A stretch of DNA of 64,000 nucleotides from Glandiceps talaboti (GCF_964340395.1 NC_135554.1:6133975-6197974); one strand, 5' to 3'. Positions 23,391 through 36,245 are shown, numbered from the stretch's first letter. Notes: generated by a model from the letters alone, not told the origin. A program made the numbers and translations.

Positions 23391-23708
23391 AGGAGCATGG
23401 AATTGATTGATCGATCGATCGATTATAAGGAAATAAGAGGTGAATAATGGACAAGATGTCTTTATTTAGTCAATAAGGAGAGAATTATATACAGCTGAAA
23501 GTGAGAAAAGTAGCCAGGGAAAGAAGAAATTGTTTTTATATCACTACAAAAATCAATGAGTCAATAGATCAACATCACACACAAAATAGGTTTTATTTCA
23601 CCAAAAATATTAATCATTCAATCGAATCATTCACCCAAATAATAAATCAATCAATAAATCGATCGATCGATCGATCGATCGATCGATCAATCAATTCCAT
23701 GCTCACTG
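23391..23708. repeat. Inverted-repeat element with (GATC)n arms
   Basis: GAGCATGGAATTGATTGATC near 23391 is repeated inverted near 23686-23708 (GATCAATCAATTCCATGCTC), with ATCG tetranucleotides at both inner edges. The 230-base interior has no recognised gene. It could be a small palindromic mobile element. Confidence 0.5.
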
Positions 23709-24180
23709 CACCCTGTGGTGTGCTTATGATTGAATTGAACTTTGATATTTTGATCTCTTGGGAAGTGTGAGAGATTAGGCTGTTGTGTTATTTCTCTGGA
23801 AAACTTTCATGTTCTTTTAACATCGTGCTGATACATGATTTTAAAAATGCATTCTATCAACCACCATTGTGAAATTATTCAAAACTATATCACTCGGTGT
23901 AGACATGCAGATAGGAAGACCTTTCTGCCTTCATGATGGAGGTAGCTACGTTCCGGATTTTTCATGAAGGCGCGACATTGCACAAATATCCACCATCCAT
24001 CTAATATTAGACTCTAGCTTAGATGCAACACACTTTTTAAACGATATTATCCCTATGAAAAGTACTGTGCACCTGTGAAGTCTAATATTAAATATAGTGA
24101 TATGAGAGGCAGAGAGTCGGAGATAAAGACAAAGGCAGTGACAGACAGACGGAAAGAAAGACAGACAGACAACCAGACAC
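23709..24180. other. Intergenic region
   Basis: Nothing recognised beyond short simple repeats of the CAGA type at its right end. Confidence 0.4.
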
Positions 24181-24195
24181 ACACGCTAGCGAGTG

Positions 24196-24226
24196 CGCGT
24201 GCGCGCGCACACACAAACACACATAC
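24196..24226. repeat. Alternating purine-pyrimidine tract (possible Z-DNA)
   Basis: GTGCGCGTGCGCGCGCACAC is an uninterrupted alternation of purines and pyrimidines rich in CG, the classic Z-DNA-forming type. Confidence 0.6.
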
Positions 24227-24348
24227 ACTCCACCCAACAACATCCTGACAAACACGTCACCTGCAAGTCGCTTTTAAGATGGAAGAAATTCAAAAGAAAC
24301 TAAAATCTACCCATAGCACATGATATATGCCACAGACGCAACCATATA

Positions 24349-24363
24349 CAGACAGACACAGAC

Positions 24364-24394
<31 letters not shown>

Positions 24395-24425
24395 CATACA
24401 GACAAAGAGAGGGACAAATACAGGC

Positions 24426-24468
<43 letters not shown>

Positions 24469-24491
24469 GGCAGGCAGGCAGGCAGGCAGGC

Positions 24492-24531
<40 letters not shown>
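24349..24531. repeat. (CAGA)n / (CAGG)n microsatellite
   Basis: CAGA tetranucleotides with an internal block of CAGG at 24467-24491. The long open frames on both strands here are repeat artefacts. Confidence 0.95.
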
Positions 24532-24534
<3 letters not shown>

Positions 24535-25605
24535 GACACAGAGATAGCTAAGAATGTCATGTTTGAAGATACCAAGACGTAATTTATATTCATACAATAA
24601 AACAAAGACAATTGCAGTCAAACAATAGTTATAATGATCTCAAAATGAAATGTATAGAATCATTTTACGGAAGACATCTGTCCAATGGCTTTCATTATAT
24701 GGTATTCTGATCATCAAGTTTAACAGTGACATGTTGAAGTTCCCAATCACCATCATCACTTAAGATAGAGAAGGTTTGGATCTGTTGGTAAGACGGAATG
24801 GTATTGCATAAACATATACCGGAGTTTTCCGAAAACAAGCCCATCCGTAAAGTTGCCCATGGGCGATCATTTGGCAGGTGGGCGTCTATTGGGTTTTTCA
24901 GATTCTAGGGGGATATAGACCACGAGGATCCCCCTCCCAAAAAAAGGTGGACATATCCCTGTCTCAAGCTCTTCCCTACATTTTACTGTGAAGATGCTAT
25001 CAAACTTTATTTCACAAATATTTCAACCCTGTGCAGTTGCTTTTTACACATTGGTGCTGTCTTGTAAAACTTGGCAATTATTAATAGTCTCAAAATTCAC
25101 TTTTAAGAGTAAAAACCTCAAAGGCTTTTAAGAGGAGATGACAGTGCTATCACGGGATCTTATCAAGTATTTACAAGATTGTCAAGCAGTACAGTCCACA
25201 CTGAGTCACGATAAAAAAAATGGCTGTCATGTGAATATGATATAATGGGGGGGGGGAATCATGATTTAGAATTAAGTGTTAGGGGGGCAGCCTGTTTTCG
25301 GTTTTACATAGAGGGGAGTCCAATTTTACATAGAGGCTGGGGGAGGGCAGAGGGCTGATGGAAAAATCCACTGTTTTCCACCGAGGTCTTTCACACGCAT
25401 TTAATTCACCTCTTCTTGTTAACCAATAGTCGCATTTCCGGTTCCAAGAACCATTACGCGAGATGATGTCGCTTATGTTGTTACAGTTAGTCTTGTTTTG
25501 TCTATATTACCTTTGAAATAACATTTCCATTAGGAAATTATGGAAACACATGTTGACCTCTTTGATTATGAATGAATGATTTTGTTCTGTCATCAATGAC
25601 AGACA
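24532..25605. other. Intergenic region with one dispersed repeat unit
   Basis: 24945-25140 is a diverged single copy of the repeat that occurs several times at 58.1-58.8 kb (shared GACATATCCC, TCTCAAGCTCTTC, GATGCTATC, TTTCAACCCT, TTGGTGCTGTCTTG). No gene recognised. Confidence 0.55.
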
Positions 25606-25884
25606 ATGATTTTACAGGTGAACCCAGGGTACAGTCAGGTGACAATCATCCCCCTGAGTAGCACGTGCAAACCCCTCAGTGCATACACAACACATGGCAT
25701 TGTACGGAGAGATGTGCAATGCACCTTGGAACTGGTAACATGCATGTATGTGACCATGACACAAACATCTCGCCACATCCTGAGGGGTGGTCTCAAAGAA
25801 GAGCCGCCAGCTGTGAGAGTCTGGGTAACCGAGACTAGCTCTCACTCTGCCAATCTAGTGCGCCCTCTTCTGGTGACTACCTGA
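25606..25884. other. Open region of uncertain coding status
   Basis: Both strands are open for 75-90 codons. The minus frame is Cys/His-rich (RCLCHGHIHACYQF, NAMCCVCTEGFA). A TTTTACAG acceptor-like site precedes the plus frame at 25618. No family was recognised, and no partner exon was found, so this is not called as a gene. Confidence 0.25.
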
Positions 25885-25959
25885 GAAATGGCTGGAACTT
25901 CAGTAACCCAAAACATAAAAATACTTCTAATATAATGGCATATTTCACAAATCAAATGT

Positions 25960-26880
25960 AGACAAACAACGAAAAAGAAAGTGAAGAACTTACAGATGAC
26001 ACTGTTACCACTCTTACCTGTCCAGTGTTAATGGTGATGTACACTTCAAATGCTGCTGATACCATATAACATATATATATATTGCATACATGTGGCAAAT
26101 TCTGGCAAAAAGGTCCCGTGGAATTCAGAGATTCTGTATTTTCAAAATATGTGTACCCCCCCCCCCCCAACTGTCTATGATGAAATTTACAATTGAGCCT
26201 CATTTAGCTGTTGAATTTGGCCGCATTGAAATTGATTACTCTGAAATCCATATTACCTAGACAATGCTCGCGGTGTCATCGCTGCCAAGCAACTTATTTT
26301 CAGTTTTTCATCATTTGCCTTTGTGTGTGCATTATTTATATTCATAGTGCATTACTTGCCTTATGTGTGTTATTTATTTTCATATGCGAGTCATTTGCCC
26401 TTATGCGTGTGTTATTTGTTCTCACAGATGCTTAATTTACATTTATATGTCACTTACATTAGCATGTATAAAAGTTTTTTTTGCATTCATCATCGTCGCA
26501 AATCGAATGTGGAAGAATAACAAAAAGTAAGCAACTTATAGATGACACTTACCACTCTTAGCCATCAGGTGTAGGTGATGTATGCTTGATATCTTGTAGA
26601 TATAATAGACATTGCCTTGAATGACAACCACAAAAGGCAGATGATAGTACTTTCAGTTGATCAGTATATGTATAGATAACTTACGGTATAATTTATTTAA
26701 ATTCTCATCTTTCAAGTCTAAATGGAATTTACTGTGAGCACTGTAAACAGCTGCAGGTTATGATATGGCAAGTCTGGAAAAAAGGTCCCCTGAACATTAG
26801 ACTATTTCTAACAGTCTAACGTTCATATTATCTAGTCAATGCTAGGGGTGTCATCGCTGCCAAGCAATTCTTTTTGAGTT
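25960..26880. repeat. Diverged tandem duplication of about 550 bp
   Basis: Blocks at 25985-26300 recur in order at 26527-26875: ACTTA.AGATGACACT, TTACCACTCTTA, AAAAAGGTCCC and GGTGTCATCGCTGCCAAGCA. Between the copies, 26310-26450 has degenerate 45-bp repeats (TTATTTTCATATGCG-type). No coding gene seen. Confidence 0.6.
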
Positions 26881-26930
26881 ACCATAACATATCCAAGGGG
26901 GGCACATCTTGAGGTGGTGGGGGTGGCAAG

Positions 26931-26933
<3 letters not shown>

Positions 26934-26998
<65 letters not shown>

Positions 26999-27018
26999 CA
27001 CACACAAACACACACACA
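26934..27018. repeat. (CA)n microsatellite
   Basis: CA repeat interrupted by CG dinucleotides. Confidence 0.95.
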
Positions 27019-27530
27019 ATGCTTGACTGCGAATATTGTCAAGGGCACTCTCAAACATACAAACATATAGTTTGTATGTTTGGTGTTAAAATAGCTTGAA
27101 TATGATACACGGCGAAGATGGCGAACGCAGATGGAAACGCGGCGAGGATGACAAATACGGACGGAGATGTACACGGTGAAAATATAGATGGTGGCGGAAC
27201 TGCGAAATTTGTGTCTGTGGATGTTATGTATGAGAGAAAGGCCATAGACAGGCAAGTGAAAATACTACCGACCAACCGACCAACCGGTCACCAACTTAAC
27301 CTAGCCTGAGGTCAACCAAAAATGAGAAGAAAGAGAAAAAGATGAAATGTTTGTGTATATGTAATACCGACAGCGAAAAAAGGACCGAGTTGCGAGGTAG
27401 TTGACGATGAAGACTAAATTATGTTTAATGTGGAGGTTGGGAAAGAGAAACGGGAAGGGATATAGAAACTAGTCAGTCACTCATTCATTCATTCATCCAT
27501 TCATTCATACAATCATTTTTACAATTACAA
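27019..27530. other. Region downstream of the exon array
   Basis: A plus-strand open frame at 27118-27309 (starting MANADGNAARMTNTDGDVHG) has no recognised family. A (CATT)n stretch at 27478-27510 is close to the predicted poly(A) site of the minus-strand exon-array gene. Confidence 0.35.
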
Positions 27531-27531
27531 T

Positions 27532-27537
27532 TTTATT
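27532..27537 (-). terminator. Poly(A) signal AATAAA after the exon array
   Basis: AATAAA on the minus strand, 54 bases after the stop codon of the last array exon. No other array unit has this signal at the equivalent place, because the terminal unit diverges after its exon. Confidence 0.5.
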
Positions 27538-27590
27538 AACTTTAATAATCACATTCTTGGGTCTTCCGCTTCTTGATTTGCTGTCTGATC

Positions 27591-30500
27591 TTACTCTGCC
27601 ATCTGTGTTCGTGCCATCTTCCTTGGCCTTGGAGTTCCATCCTGAAAGAATTAATCAAACAATACAGTATAAACTTATTGAAGGAATGAAATAACAGTCA
27701 TTTAGATTTTAATATTTACTATTAAAGTTGTCACTACACAATTTAACCTTTTTGAAAAGATATTACCACTGATAATAAAGTTATTCTAATCTCCAAAATA
27801 TTACTTCATTCAGCTACAATCTACTTGTGACACAAGGTTGTCACTACTTGTCATGTGCTTAGTACTGACAAAAGACTCTTTAGTTAACTTGTAATTTCCA
27901 TTGGTGAAGGAAAACAATATCATGCAACAAAACCTAATGACCATTTTCAGTGATTTTACAATTCCAAAATCTTCACTTACTTCTTCCGCGCGCTTCTTCA
28001 TTGGCTGTCTGATCTTCATCTGCCATCTGTGTTCGTGCTATCTTCCTTGGCCTTGGAGTTCCATCCTGAAAGGGATGAATCAAACAATACAGTATAAACT
28101 TATTGATGGAATGAAATAACAGTCATTTAGATTTTAATATTTACTCTTACAGTTCTCACTACTCAATTTAACCTTTTTGAAAAGATATTTCCACTGATAA
28201 TAAAGTTATTCTAATCTCTAAAATATTACTTCATTCAGCTACAATCTACTTGTGACACAAGGTTGTCACTACTTGTCATGTGCTTATTACTTACAAAAGA
28301 CCATTTAGTTAACTTGTACTTTCCATTGGTGAAGGAAAACAATATTATGCATCAAAACCTAATGACTATTTTCAGTGATTTTACAATTCCAAAATCTTCA
28401 CTTACTTCTTCCGCTTCTGGATTGGCTGTCTGATCTCCATCTGCCATCTGTGTTCGTGCCATCTTCCTTGGCCTTGGGGTTCCATCCTGAAAGGAATCAA
28501 TCAAACAATACAGTATAAACTTATTGATGGAATGAAATAACAGTCATTTAGATTTTAATATTTACTCTTAAAGTTGTCACTACTTAATTTAACCTTCTTG
28601 AAAAGATATTTCCACTGATAATAAAGTTATTCTGATCTCCAAAATATTACTTCATTCAGCTACAATCTACTGGTGACACAAGGTTGTCACTACTTGTCAT
28701 GTGCTTAGTACTGACAAAAGACTCTTTAGTTAACTTGTACTTTCCATTGGTGAAGGAAAACAATATTATGCAACAAAACCTAATGACCATTTTCAGTAAT
28801 TTTACAATTCCAAAATCTTCACTTACTTCTTCCGCTTCTTGATTGGCTGTCTGATCTCCATCTGCCATCTGTGTTCGTGCCATCTTCCTTGGCCTTGGGG
28901 TTCCATCCTGAAAGGAATGAATCAAACAATACAGAAAAAACTTATTGTTGGAATGAAATAACAGTCATTTAGATTTTAATATTTACTCTTAAAGTTCCCA
29001 CTACTCAATTTAACCTTTTTGAAAAGATATTTCCACTGATAATAAAGTTATTCCGATCTCTAAAATATTACTTCATTTAGCTACAATCTACTTGTGACAC
29101 AAGGTTGTCACTACTTGTCATGTGCTTAGTACTGACAAAAGACCCTTTAGTTAACTTGTTCTTTCCATTGGTGAAGGAAAACAATATTGGGCAACAAAAC
29201 CTAATGACCATTTTCAGTAATTTTACAATTCCAAAATCTTCACTTCTTCCACTTCTTGATTGGCTGTCTGACTTTCATCTGCCATCTGTGTTCGTGCCAT
29301 CTTCCTTGGCCTTGGGGTTCCATCCTGAAAGGAATCAATCAAATAATACAGTATAAACTTATTGATGGAATGAAATAACAGTCATTTAGATTTTAACATT
29401 TACTCTTAAAGTTGCCACTACTCGATTTAACCTTTTTGAAAAGATATTACCACTGATAATACAGTTATGCTAATCTCCAAAATATAACTTCATTCAGCTA
29501 CAATCTACTTGTGACACAAGGTTGTCACTACTTGTCATGTGCTTATTACTTACAAAAGACCATTTAGTTAACTTGTACTTTCCATTGGTGAAGGAAAACA
29601 ATATTATGCATCAAAACCTAATGACTATTTTCAGTAATTTTACAATTCCAAAATCTTCACTTACTTCTTCCGCTTCTGGATTGGCTGTCTCATCTCCATC
29701 TGCCATCTGTGTTCGTGCCATCTTCCTTGGCCTTGGGGTTCCATTCTGAAAGGAATGAATCAAACAATACAGTATAAACTTATTGATGGAATGAAATAAC
29801 AGTCATTCAGATTTTAATAATTACTCTTAAAGTTGCCAGTACTCACTTTAACCTTTTTGAAAAGATATTGCCACTAATAATACAGTTATTCTAATATCCA
29901 AAATATTACTTCATTCAGCTACAATCTACTGGTGACACAAGGTTGTCACTACTTTTCATGTGCTTAGTACTGACAAAAGACCCTTTAGTTAACTTTTACT
30001 TTCCATTGGTGAAGGAAAAAAATATTGGGCAACAAAACCTAATGACCATTTTCAGTAATTTTACAATTCCAAAATCTTCACTTCTTCCACTTCTTGATTG
30101 GCTGTCTGACTTTCATCTGCCATCTGTGTTCGTGCCATCTTCCTTGGCCTTGGGGTTCCATCCTGAAAGGAATCAATCAAATAATACAGTATAAACTTAT
30201 TGATGGAATGAAATAACAGTCATTTAGATTTTAACATTTACTCTTAAAGTTGCCACTACTCGATTTAACCTTTTTGAAAAGATATTACCACTGATAATAC
30301 AGTTATGCTAATCTCCAAAATATAACTTCATTCAGCTACAATCTACTTGTGACACAAGGTTGTCACTACTTGTCATGTGCTTATTACTTACAAAAGACCA
30401 TTTAGTTAACTTGTACTTTCCATTGGTGAAGGAAAACAATATTATGCATCAAAACCTAATGACTATTTTCAGTAATTTTACAATTCCAAAATCTTCACTT

Positions 30501-33500
30501 ACTTCTTCCGCTTCTGGATTGGCTGTCTCATCTCCATCTGCCATCTGTGTTCGTGCCATCTTCCTTGGCCTTGGGGTTCCATTCTGAAAGGAATGAATCA
30601 AACAATACAGTATAAACTTATTGATGGAATGAAATAACAGTCATTCAGATTTTAATAATTACTCTTAAAGTTGCCAGTACTCACTTTAACCTTTTTGAAA
30701 AGATATTGCCACTAATAATACAGTTATTCTAATATCCAAAATATTACTTCATTCAGCTACAATCTACTGGTGACACAAGGTTGTCACTACTTTTCATGTG
30801 CTTAGTACTGACAAAAGACCCTTTAGTTAACTTTTACTTTCCATTGGTGAAGGAAAAAAATATTGGGCAACAAAACCTAATGACCATTTTCAGTAATTTT
30901 AAAATTCCAAAATCTTCACTTACTTCTTCCGCTTCTTGATTGGCTGTCTGGTCTTCATCTGCCATCTGTGTTCGTGCCATCTTCCTTGGCCTTGGAGTTC
31001 CATCCTGAAAGGAATGAATCAAACAATACAGTATAAACTTATTGATGGAATGAAATAACAGTCATTTAGATGTTAATATTTACTCTTAAAGTTCCCACTA
31101 CTCAATTTAACCTTCTTGAAAAGATATTACCTCTGATAATAAAGTTATTCTGATCTCCAAAATATTACTTCATTCAGCTACAATCTACTTGTGACACAAG
31201 GTTGTCACTACTTGTCATGTGCTGAGTACTGACAAAAGATCCTTTAGTTAACTTGTTCTTTCCATTGGTGAAGGAAAACAATATTGGGCAACAAAACCTA
31301 ATGACCATTTTCAGTAATTTTACAATTCCAAAATCTTCACTTACTTCTTCCGCTTCTTGATTGGCTGTCTGATCTCCATCTGCCATCTGTGTTCGTGCCA
31401 TCTTTCTTGCCCTTGGAGTTCCATCCTGAAAGGAATCAATCAAACAATACAGTATAAACTTATTGATGGAATGAAATAATAGTCATTTAGATTTTAATAT
31501 TTACCCTTTAAGTTGTCACTACTCAATTTAACCTTTTTGAAAAGATATTTCCACTGATAATAAAGTTATTCTGATCTCTAAAATATTACTTCATTCAGCT
31601 ACAATCTACTTGTGACAAAAGGTTGTCACTACTTGCCATGTGCTTAGTACTTACAAAAGACCCTTTAGTTAACTTGTTCTTTCCATTGGTGAAGGAAAAC
31701 AATATTGGGCAACAAAACCTAATGACGATTTTCAGTAATTTTACAATTCCAAAATCTTCACTTACTTCTTCCGCTTCTTGATTGGCTGTCTGATCTCCAT
31801 CTGCCATCTGTGTTCGTGCCATCTTCCTTGGCCTTGGGGTTCCATCCTGAAAGGAATGAATCAAACAATACAGTATAAACTTATTGATGGAATGAAATAA
31901 CAGTCATTTAGATTTTAATATTTACTCTTAAAGTTGTCACTACTGAAATTAACCTTTTTGAAAAGATATTACCACTGATAAAGTTATTCCAATCTCCAAA
32001 ATATTACTTCATTCAGCTACAATCTTCTTGTGACACAAGGTTGCCACTACTTGTCCTGTGCTTAGTACTGACAAAAGACCCTTTAGTTAACTTTTACTTT
32101 CCATTGGTGAAGGAAAACAACGTTGGGCAACAAAACCTAATGACCATTTTCAGTAATTTTACAATTCCAAAATCTTCACTTACTTCTTCCGCTTCTTGAT
32201 TGGCTGTCTGATCTTCATCTGCCATCTGTGTTCGTGCCATCTTCCTTGGCCTTGGAGTTCCATCCTGAAAGGAATGAATAAAAAAATACAGGATAAACTT
32301 ATTGATGGAATGAAATAAAAGTCATTTAGATTCTAATATTTACACTTAAAGTTGCCACTACTCAAATTAATCTCTTTGAAAAGATATTACCACTGATAAT
32401 AAAATTATGCTAATCTCCAAAATATTACTTCATTCAGCTAACATCTACTTGTGACACAAGGTTGTCACTACTTGTCATGTGCCCAGTACTGACAAAAGAC
32501 ACTTTAGTAAACCTGTACTTTCTATTGGTGAAGGAAAAAAATATAGGGCAACAAAACCTAATGACCATTTTCAGAAATTTTCCAATTCAAAAATCTTCAC
32601 TTACTTCTTCCTCTTCTTGATTGGTTGTCTGATCTTCATCTGCCATCTGTGTTCATGCCATCTTCCTTGGCCTTGGAGTTCCATCCTGAAAGGAATGAAT
32701 CAAACAATACAGTGTAAACTTATTGATGGAATGAAATAACAGTCCTTTAGATTCTAAAATTTATACTTAAAGTTGCCACTACTCAAATTAACTTTGAAAA
32801 GAAATTACCACTGATAATTAAATTATGCTAATCTCCAAAATATTACTTCATTCAGCTACAATCTACTTGTGACATAAGGTTGTCACTACTTGTCATGCAC
32901 TTAGTACTGACAAAAGACCCTTTAATTAACTTGTACTTTCCATTGGTGAAGGAAAAATAATATTGGGCAACAAAACCTAATGACCATTTTCAGTAACTTT
33001 ACAATTCCAAAATCTTCACTTACTTCTTCCTCTTCTTGATTGGTTGTCTGATCTTCATCTGCCATCTGTGTTCGTGCCATCTTCCTTTGCCTTGGAGTTC
33101 CATCCTCAAGGAATGAATCAAACAATACAGGATAAACTTATTGATGGAATGAAATAAAAGTCATTTAGATTCTAATAATTACACTTAAAGTTGCCACTAC
33201 TCAAATTAACCATTTTGAAAATATATTACCACTGATAATACAATTATGCTAATCTCTAAAATATTACTTCATTCACCTACAATCTCCTTGTGACACAAGG
33301 TTGTCACTACTTGTCATGTGCTTAGTACTGACAAAAGACACTTTAGAAAAACTTGTACTTTCTATTGGTGAAGGGAAAAAATATTGGGCAACAAAACCTA
33401 ATGACCATTTTCAGTAATTTTACGATTCCAAAATCTTCACTTACTTCTTCTCTTTCTTGATTGGCTGTCTGATCTTCATCTGCCATTTTATGTTTATGTC

Positions 33501-35206
33501 ATCTTCCTTGCCCTTGGAGTTCCATCCTGAAAAGAATTAATCAATCAATACTGGATAAAGTTATTGATGGAATGAAATAAATATCATTTAGATTCTAATA
33601 TTTACACTTAAGTTGCCACTACTCAAATTAACTTTGAAAAGAAATTACCACTGATAATAAAATTATGCTAATCTCCAAAATATTACTTCATTCAGCTACA
33701 ATCTACTTGTGACATAAGGTTGTCACTACTTGTCATGTGCTTAGTACTGACAAAAGACCTTTTAGTTAACTTGTACTTTCCATTGGTGAAGGAAAAATAA
33801 TATTGGGCAACAAAACCTAATGACCATTTTCAGTAACTTTACAATTCCAAAATCTTCACTTACTTCTTCCTCTTCTTGATTGGCTGTCTGATCTTCATCT
33901 GCCATCTGTGTTCGTGCCATCTTCCTTGGCCTTGGAGTTCCATCCTGAAAGGAATGAATCAAACAATACAGGATAAACTTATTGATGGAATGATATAAAA
34001 GTCATTTAGATTCTAATAATTACACTTAAAGTTGCCACTACTCAAATTAACCATTTTGAAAAGATATTACCACTGATAATAAAGTTATTCTAATCTCAAA
34101 AATATTACTTCATTCAGCTACAATCTACTTGTGACACAAGGTTGTCACTACTTGTCATGTGCTGAGTACTGACAAACGACACTTTAGTAAACTTGTACTT
34201 TCTATTGGTGAAGGAAAAAAATATTGGGCAACAAAACCTAATGACCATTTTCAGTAATTTTACAATTCAAAAATCTTCACTTACTTCTTCCTCTTCTTGA
34301 TTGGTTGTCTGATGTTCATCTGCCATCTGTGTTCTTGCCATCTTACTTAGCCTTGGAGTTCCATCCTGAAAGGAATGTATCAAACAATACAGGATAAACT
34401 TATTGATGGAATGAAATAACAGTCATTTAGATTCTAAAATTTACACTTAAGTTGCCACTACTCAAATTAACTTTGAAAAGAAATTACCACTGATAATAAA
34501 ATTATGCTAATCTCCATAATATTACTTCATTCAGCTACAATCTACTTGTGACATAAGGTTGTCACTACTTGTCATGTGCTTAGTACTGACAAAAGACCCT
34601 TTAGTTAACTTGTACTTTCCATGATTGGTGAAGGAAAAAAATATTGGGCAACAAAACCTAATGACCATTTTCAGTAATTTTAAAATTCCAAAATCTTCAC
34701 TTACTTCTTCCGCTTCTTGATTGGCTGTCTGATCTTCATCTGCCATCTGTGTTCGTGCCATCTTCCTTGGCCTTGGAGTTCCATCCTGAAAGGAATGAAT
34801 CAAACAATACAGGATAAACTTATTGATGGAATGAAATAAAAGTCATTTAGATTCTAATAATTACACTTAAAGTTGCCACTACTGAAATTAACCATTTTGA
34901 AAAGATATTACCACTGATAATAAAATTATGCTAATCTCTAAAATATTACTTCATTCACCTACAATCTCCTTTTGACATAAGGTTGTCACTACTTGTCATG
35001 TGCTTAGTAATGACAAAAGACCCTTTAGTTAACTTGTACTTTCTATTGGTGAAGGAAACAAATATTGGGCATCAACACCTAATGACCATTTTCAGTAATT
35101 TTACAATTCCAAAATCTTCACTTACTTCTTCTGCTTCTTGATTGGCTGTCTGATCTTCATTTGTCATCTGTGTTTATGTCATCTTCCTTGGCCTTGGAGT
35201 TCCATC
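27591..35206 (-). CDS. Candidate gene with a tandem array of duplicated 27-codon exons
   Basis: Read on the minus strand, each unit has an acceptor (typically TTCCTTTCAG), an exon and a consensus donor GAAGAA|GTAAGT. Sixteen of 18 internal exons are exactly 81 nt, so phase is kept; the one at 27981-28065 is 85 nt and that at 33445-33526 is 82 nt. The frame-0 peptide is DGTPRPRKMARTQMADEDQ followed by TANQEAEE, half basic and half acidic. A second frame (MELQGQGRWHEHRW then an Arg/Lys-rich end) is also open, so the frame is not proven. Donors at 29244 and 30082 are weaker (GTGAAG), and the acceptor at 33104 is TTGAG. The terminal exon reaches a TAA at 27591-27593 and an AATAAA follows; in the frame set by the 85-nt exon it would instead run to another stop. 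The frame stays open through the donor for about 48 codons in many units, an alternative unspliced reading. The 5' end is not established. No family recognised. Confidence 0.45.
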
Positions 35207-35502
35207 CTGAAAGGAATTAATCAAACAATACTGGATAAACTTATTGATGGAATGAAATAAATGTTATTTAGATTCTAGTATTTACACTTAAAGTTGCCAC
35301 TACTGAATTTAGCCTTTTTGAAAAGATATTACTACCGATAATAAAATTATGCTAATCTCCGAAATATTGCTATATTCAGCTATAATCTACTTGTGACATA
35401 AGGTTGTCACTACTTTTCTTGTGCTTAGTAGTGACAAAAGACCCTTTAGATAACTTTTACTTTCCGTTGTTGAAGGAAAAAAATTATCGGGGAACAAAAC
35501 CT

Positions 35503-36245
35503 GACTGACTGACTGACTGACTGACTGACTGGCTAACTAGTGACTGACAGACTCCTTTTAATGTATATGTACTACTTGATGACTGAATGAAAGGTGACTG
35601 ACTGACTGACTGACTGAATGACTACTTCAGTTGTACTACAACATTTCTGGCTGAATGACTAGTGACTGACAGACTCCTTGTAATGTACACGTACTACTTG
35701 ATGGCTGACTGACAGGTGACTGGCTGACTGCTTCAGTTGTACTACATTTCTGACTGACTGACTGACTAGTGACTGATTAACTCCTTGTAATGTACATGTA
35801 CTACTTGATGGCTGTCTAACTGACTGCTTCAGTTGTACTACATTTCTGACTGACTGACTGACTGACTGACTGACTGGTGTCTGACAGACTCCTTGTAATG
35901 TACATGTACTACTTGATGGCTTACTGACAGGTGACTGACTAACTGCTTCAGTTTTACTACAACATTTCTGACTGACTAGTGACATACAGACTCCTTGTAA
36001 TGTACATGTACTACTTGGTGGCTGACTGACTTTTTCAGTTGTACTACAACATTTCTGACTGACTGACTAGTGACTGACAGACTCCTTGTAATGCACATGT
36101 ACTACGAACTTTGATGGCTGACTTACAGGTGACTGACTGACTGCTTCAGTTGTACTACAACATTTCTGACTGACTGACGAGTGAATGACAGACTCCGTGT
36201 AATGTACTTCTTGATGGCTGACTGACAGGTGACTGACTGACTACT
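35503..36245. repeat. GACT-rich minisatellite, about 7 units of 90-120 bp
   Basis: Units share GACTCCTTGTAATGTACATG, TACTACTTGATGGCTGACTG and CTTCAGTTGTACTACA, separated by variable (GACT)n. The conserved block recurs near 35549, 35669, 35779, 35887, 35988, 36080 and 36192. It directly abuts the exon array, on the side where the array gene's 5' part should be. Confidence 0.9.

Larger units (their letters stand above)
27532..35502 (-). repeat. Tandem array of 19 units of about 421 bp
   Basis: The exon 5' ends fall at 27641, 28065, 28486, 28907, 29324, 29745, 30162, 30583, 31004, 31425, 31846, 32264, 32685, 33104, 33526, 33944, 34365, 34785 and 35206, giving spacings of 417-424 bp. Units around 29.24-30.07 kb and 30.08-30.90 kb are a nearly exact duplication of a two-unit block (offset 838 bp). 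The right end breaks off at about 35502 into GACT repeats; the left unit loses similarity after its exon. Confidence 0.97.

Noticed and set aside
24290-24621. Frames rich in CLSV / DRQT on both strands
   Set aside because: Translation of (CAGA)n; no flanking exon signals.
25612-25845. Cys/His-rich minus frame as a WSC- or EGF-like exon
   Set aside because: Cysteine spacing does not fit either domain, and no partner exon was found.
27118-27309. Plus-strand 63-codon frame starting MANADGNAARM
   Set aside because: Short repetitive codons, no family and no splice context; left as undetermined.
27532-35502. Interpreting the 421-bp array as many separate small genes of 60-90 codons
   Set aside because: The frames run across splice acceptor and donor consensus sites and recur only because the whole unit is duplicated; a single spliced gene or a satellite explains them better.
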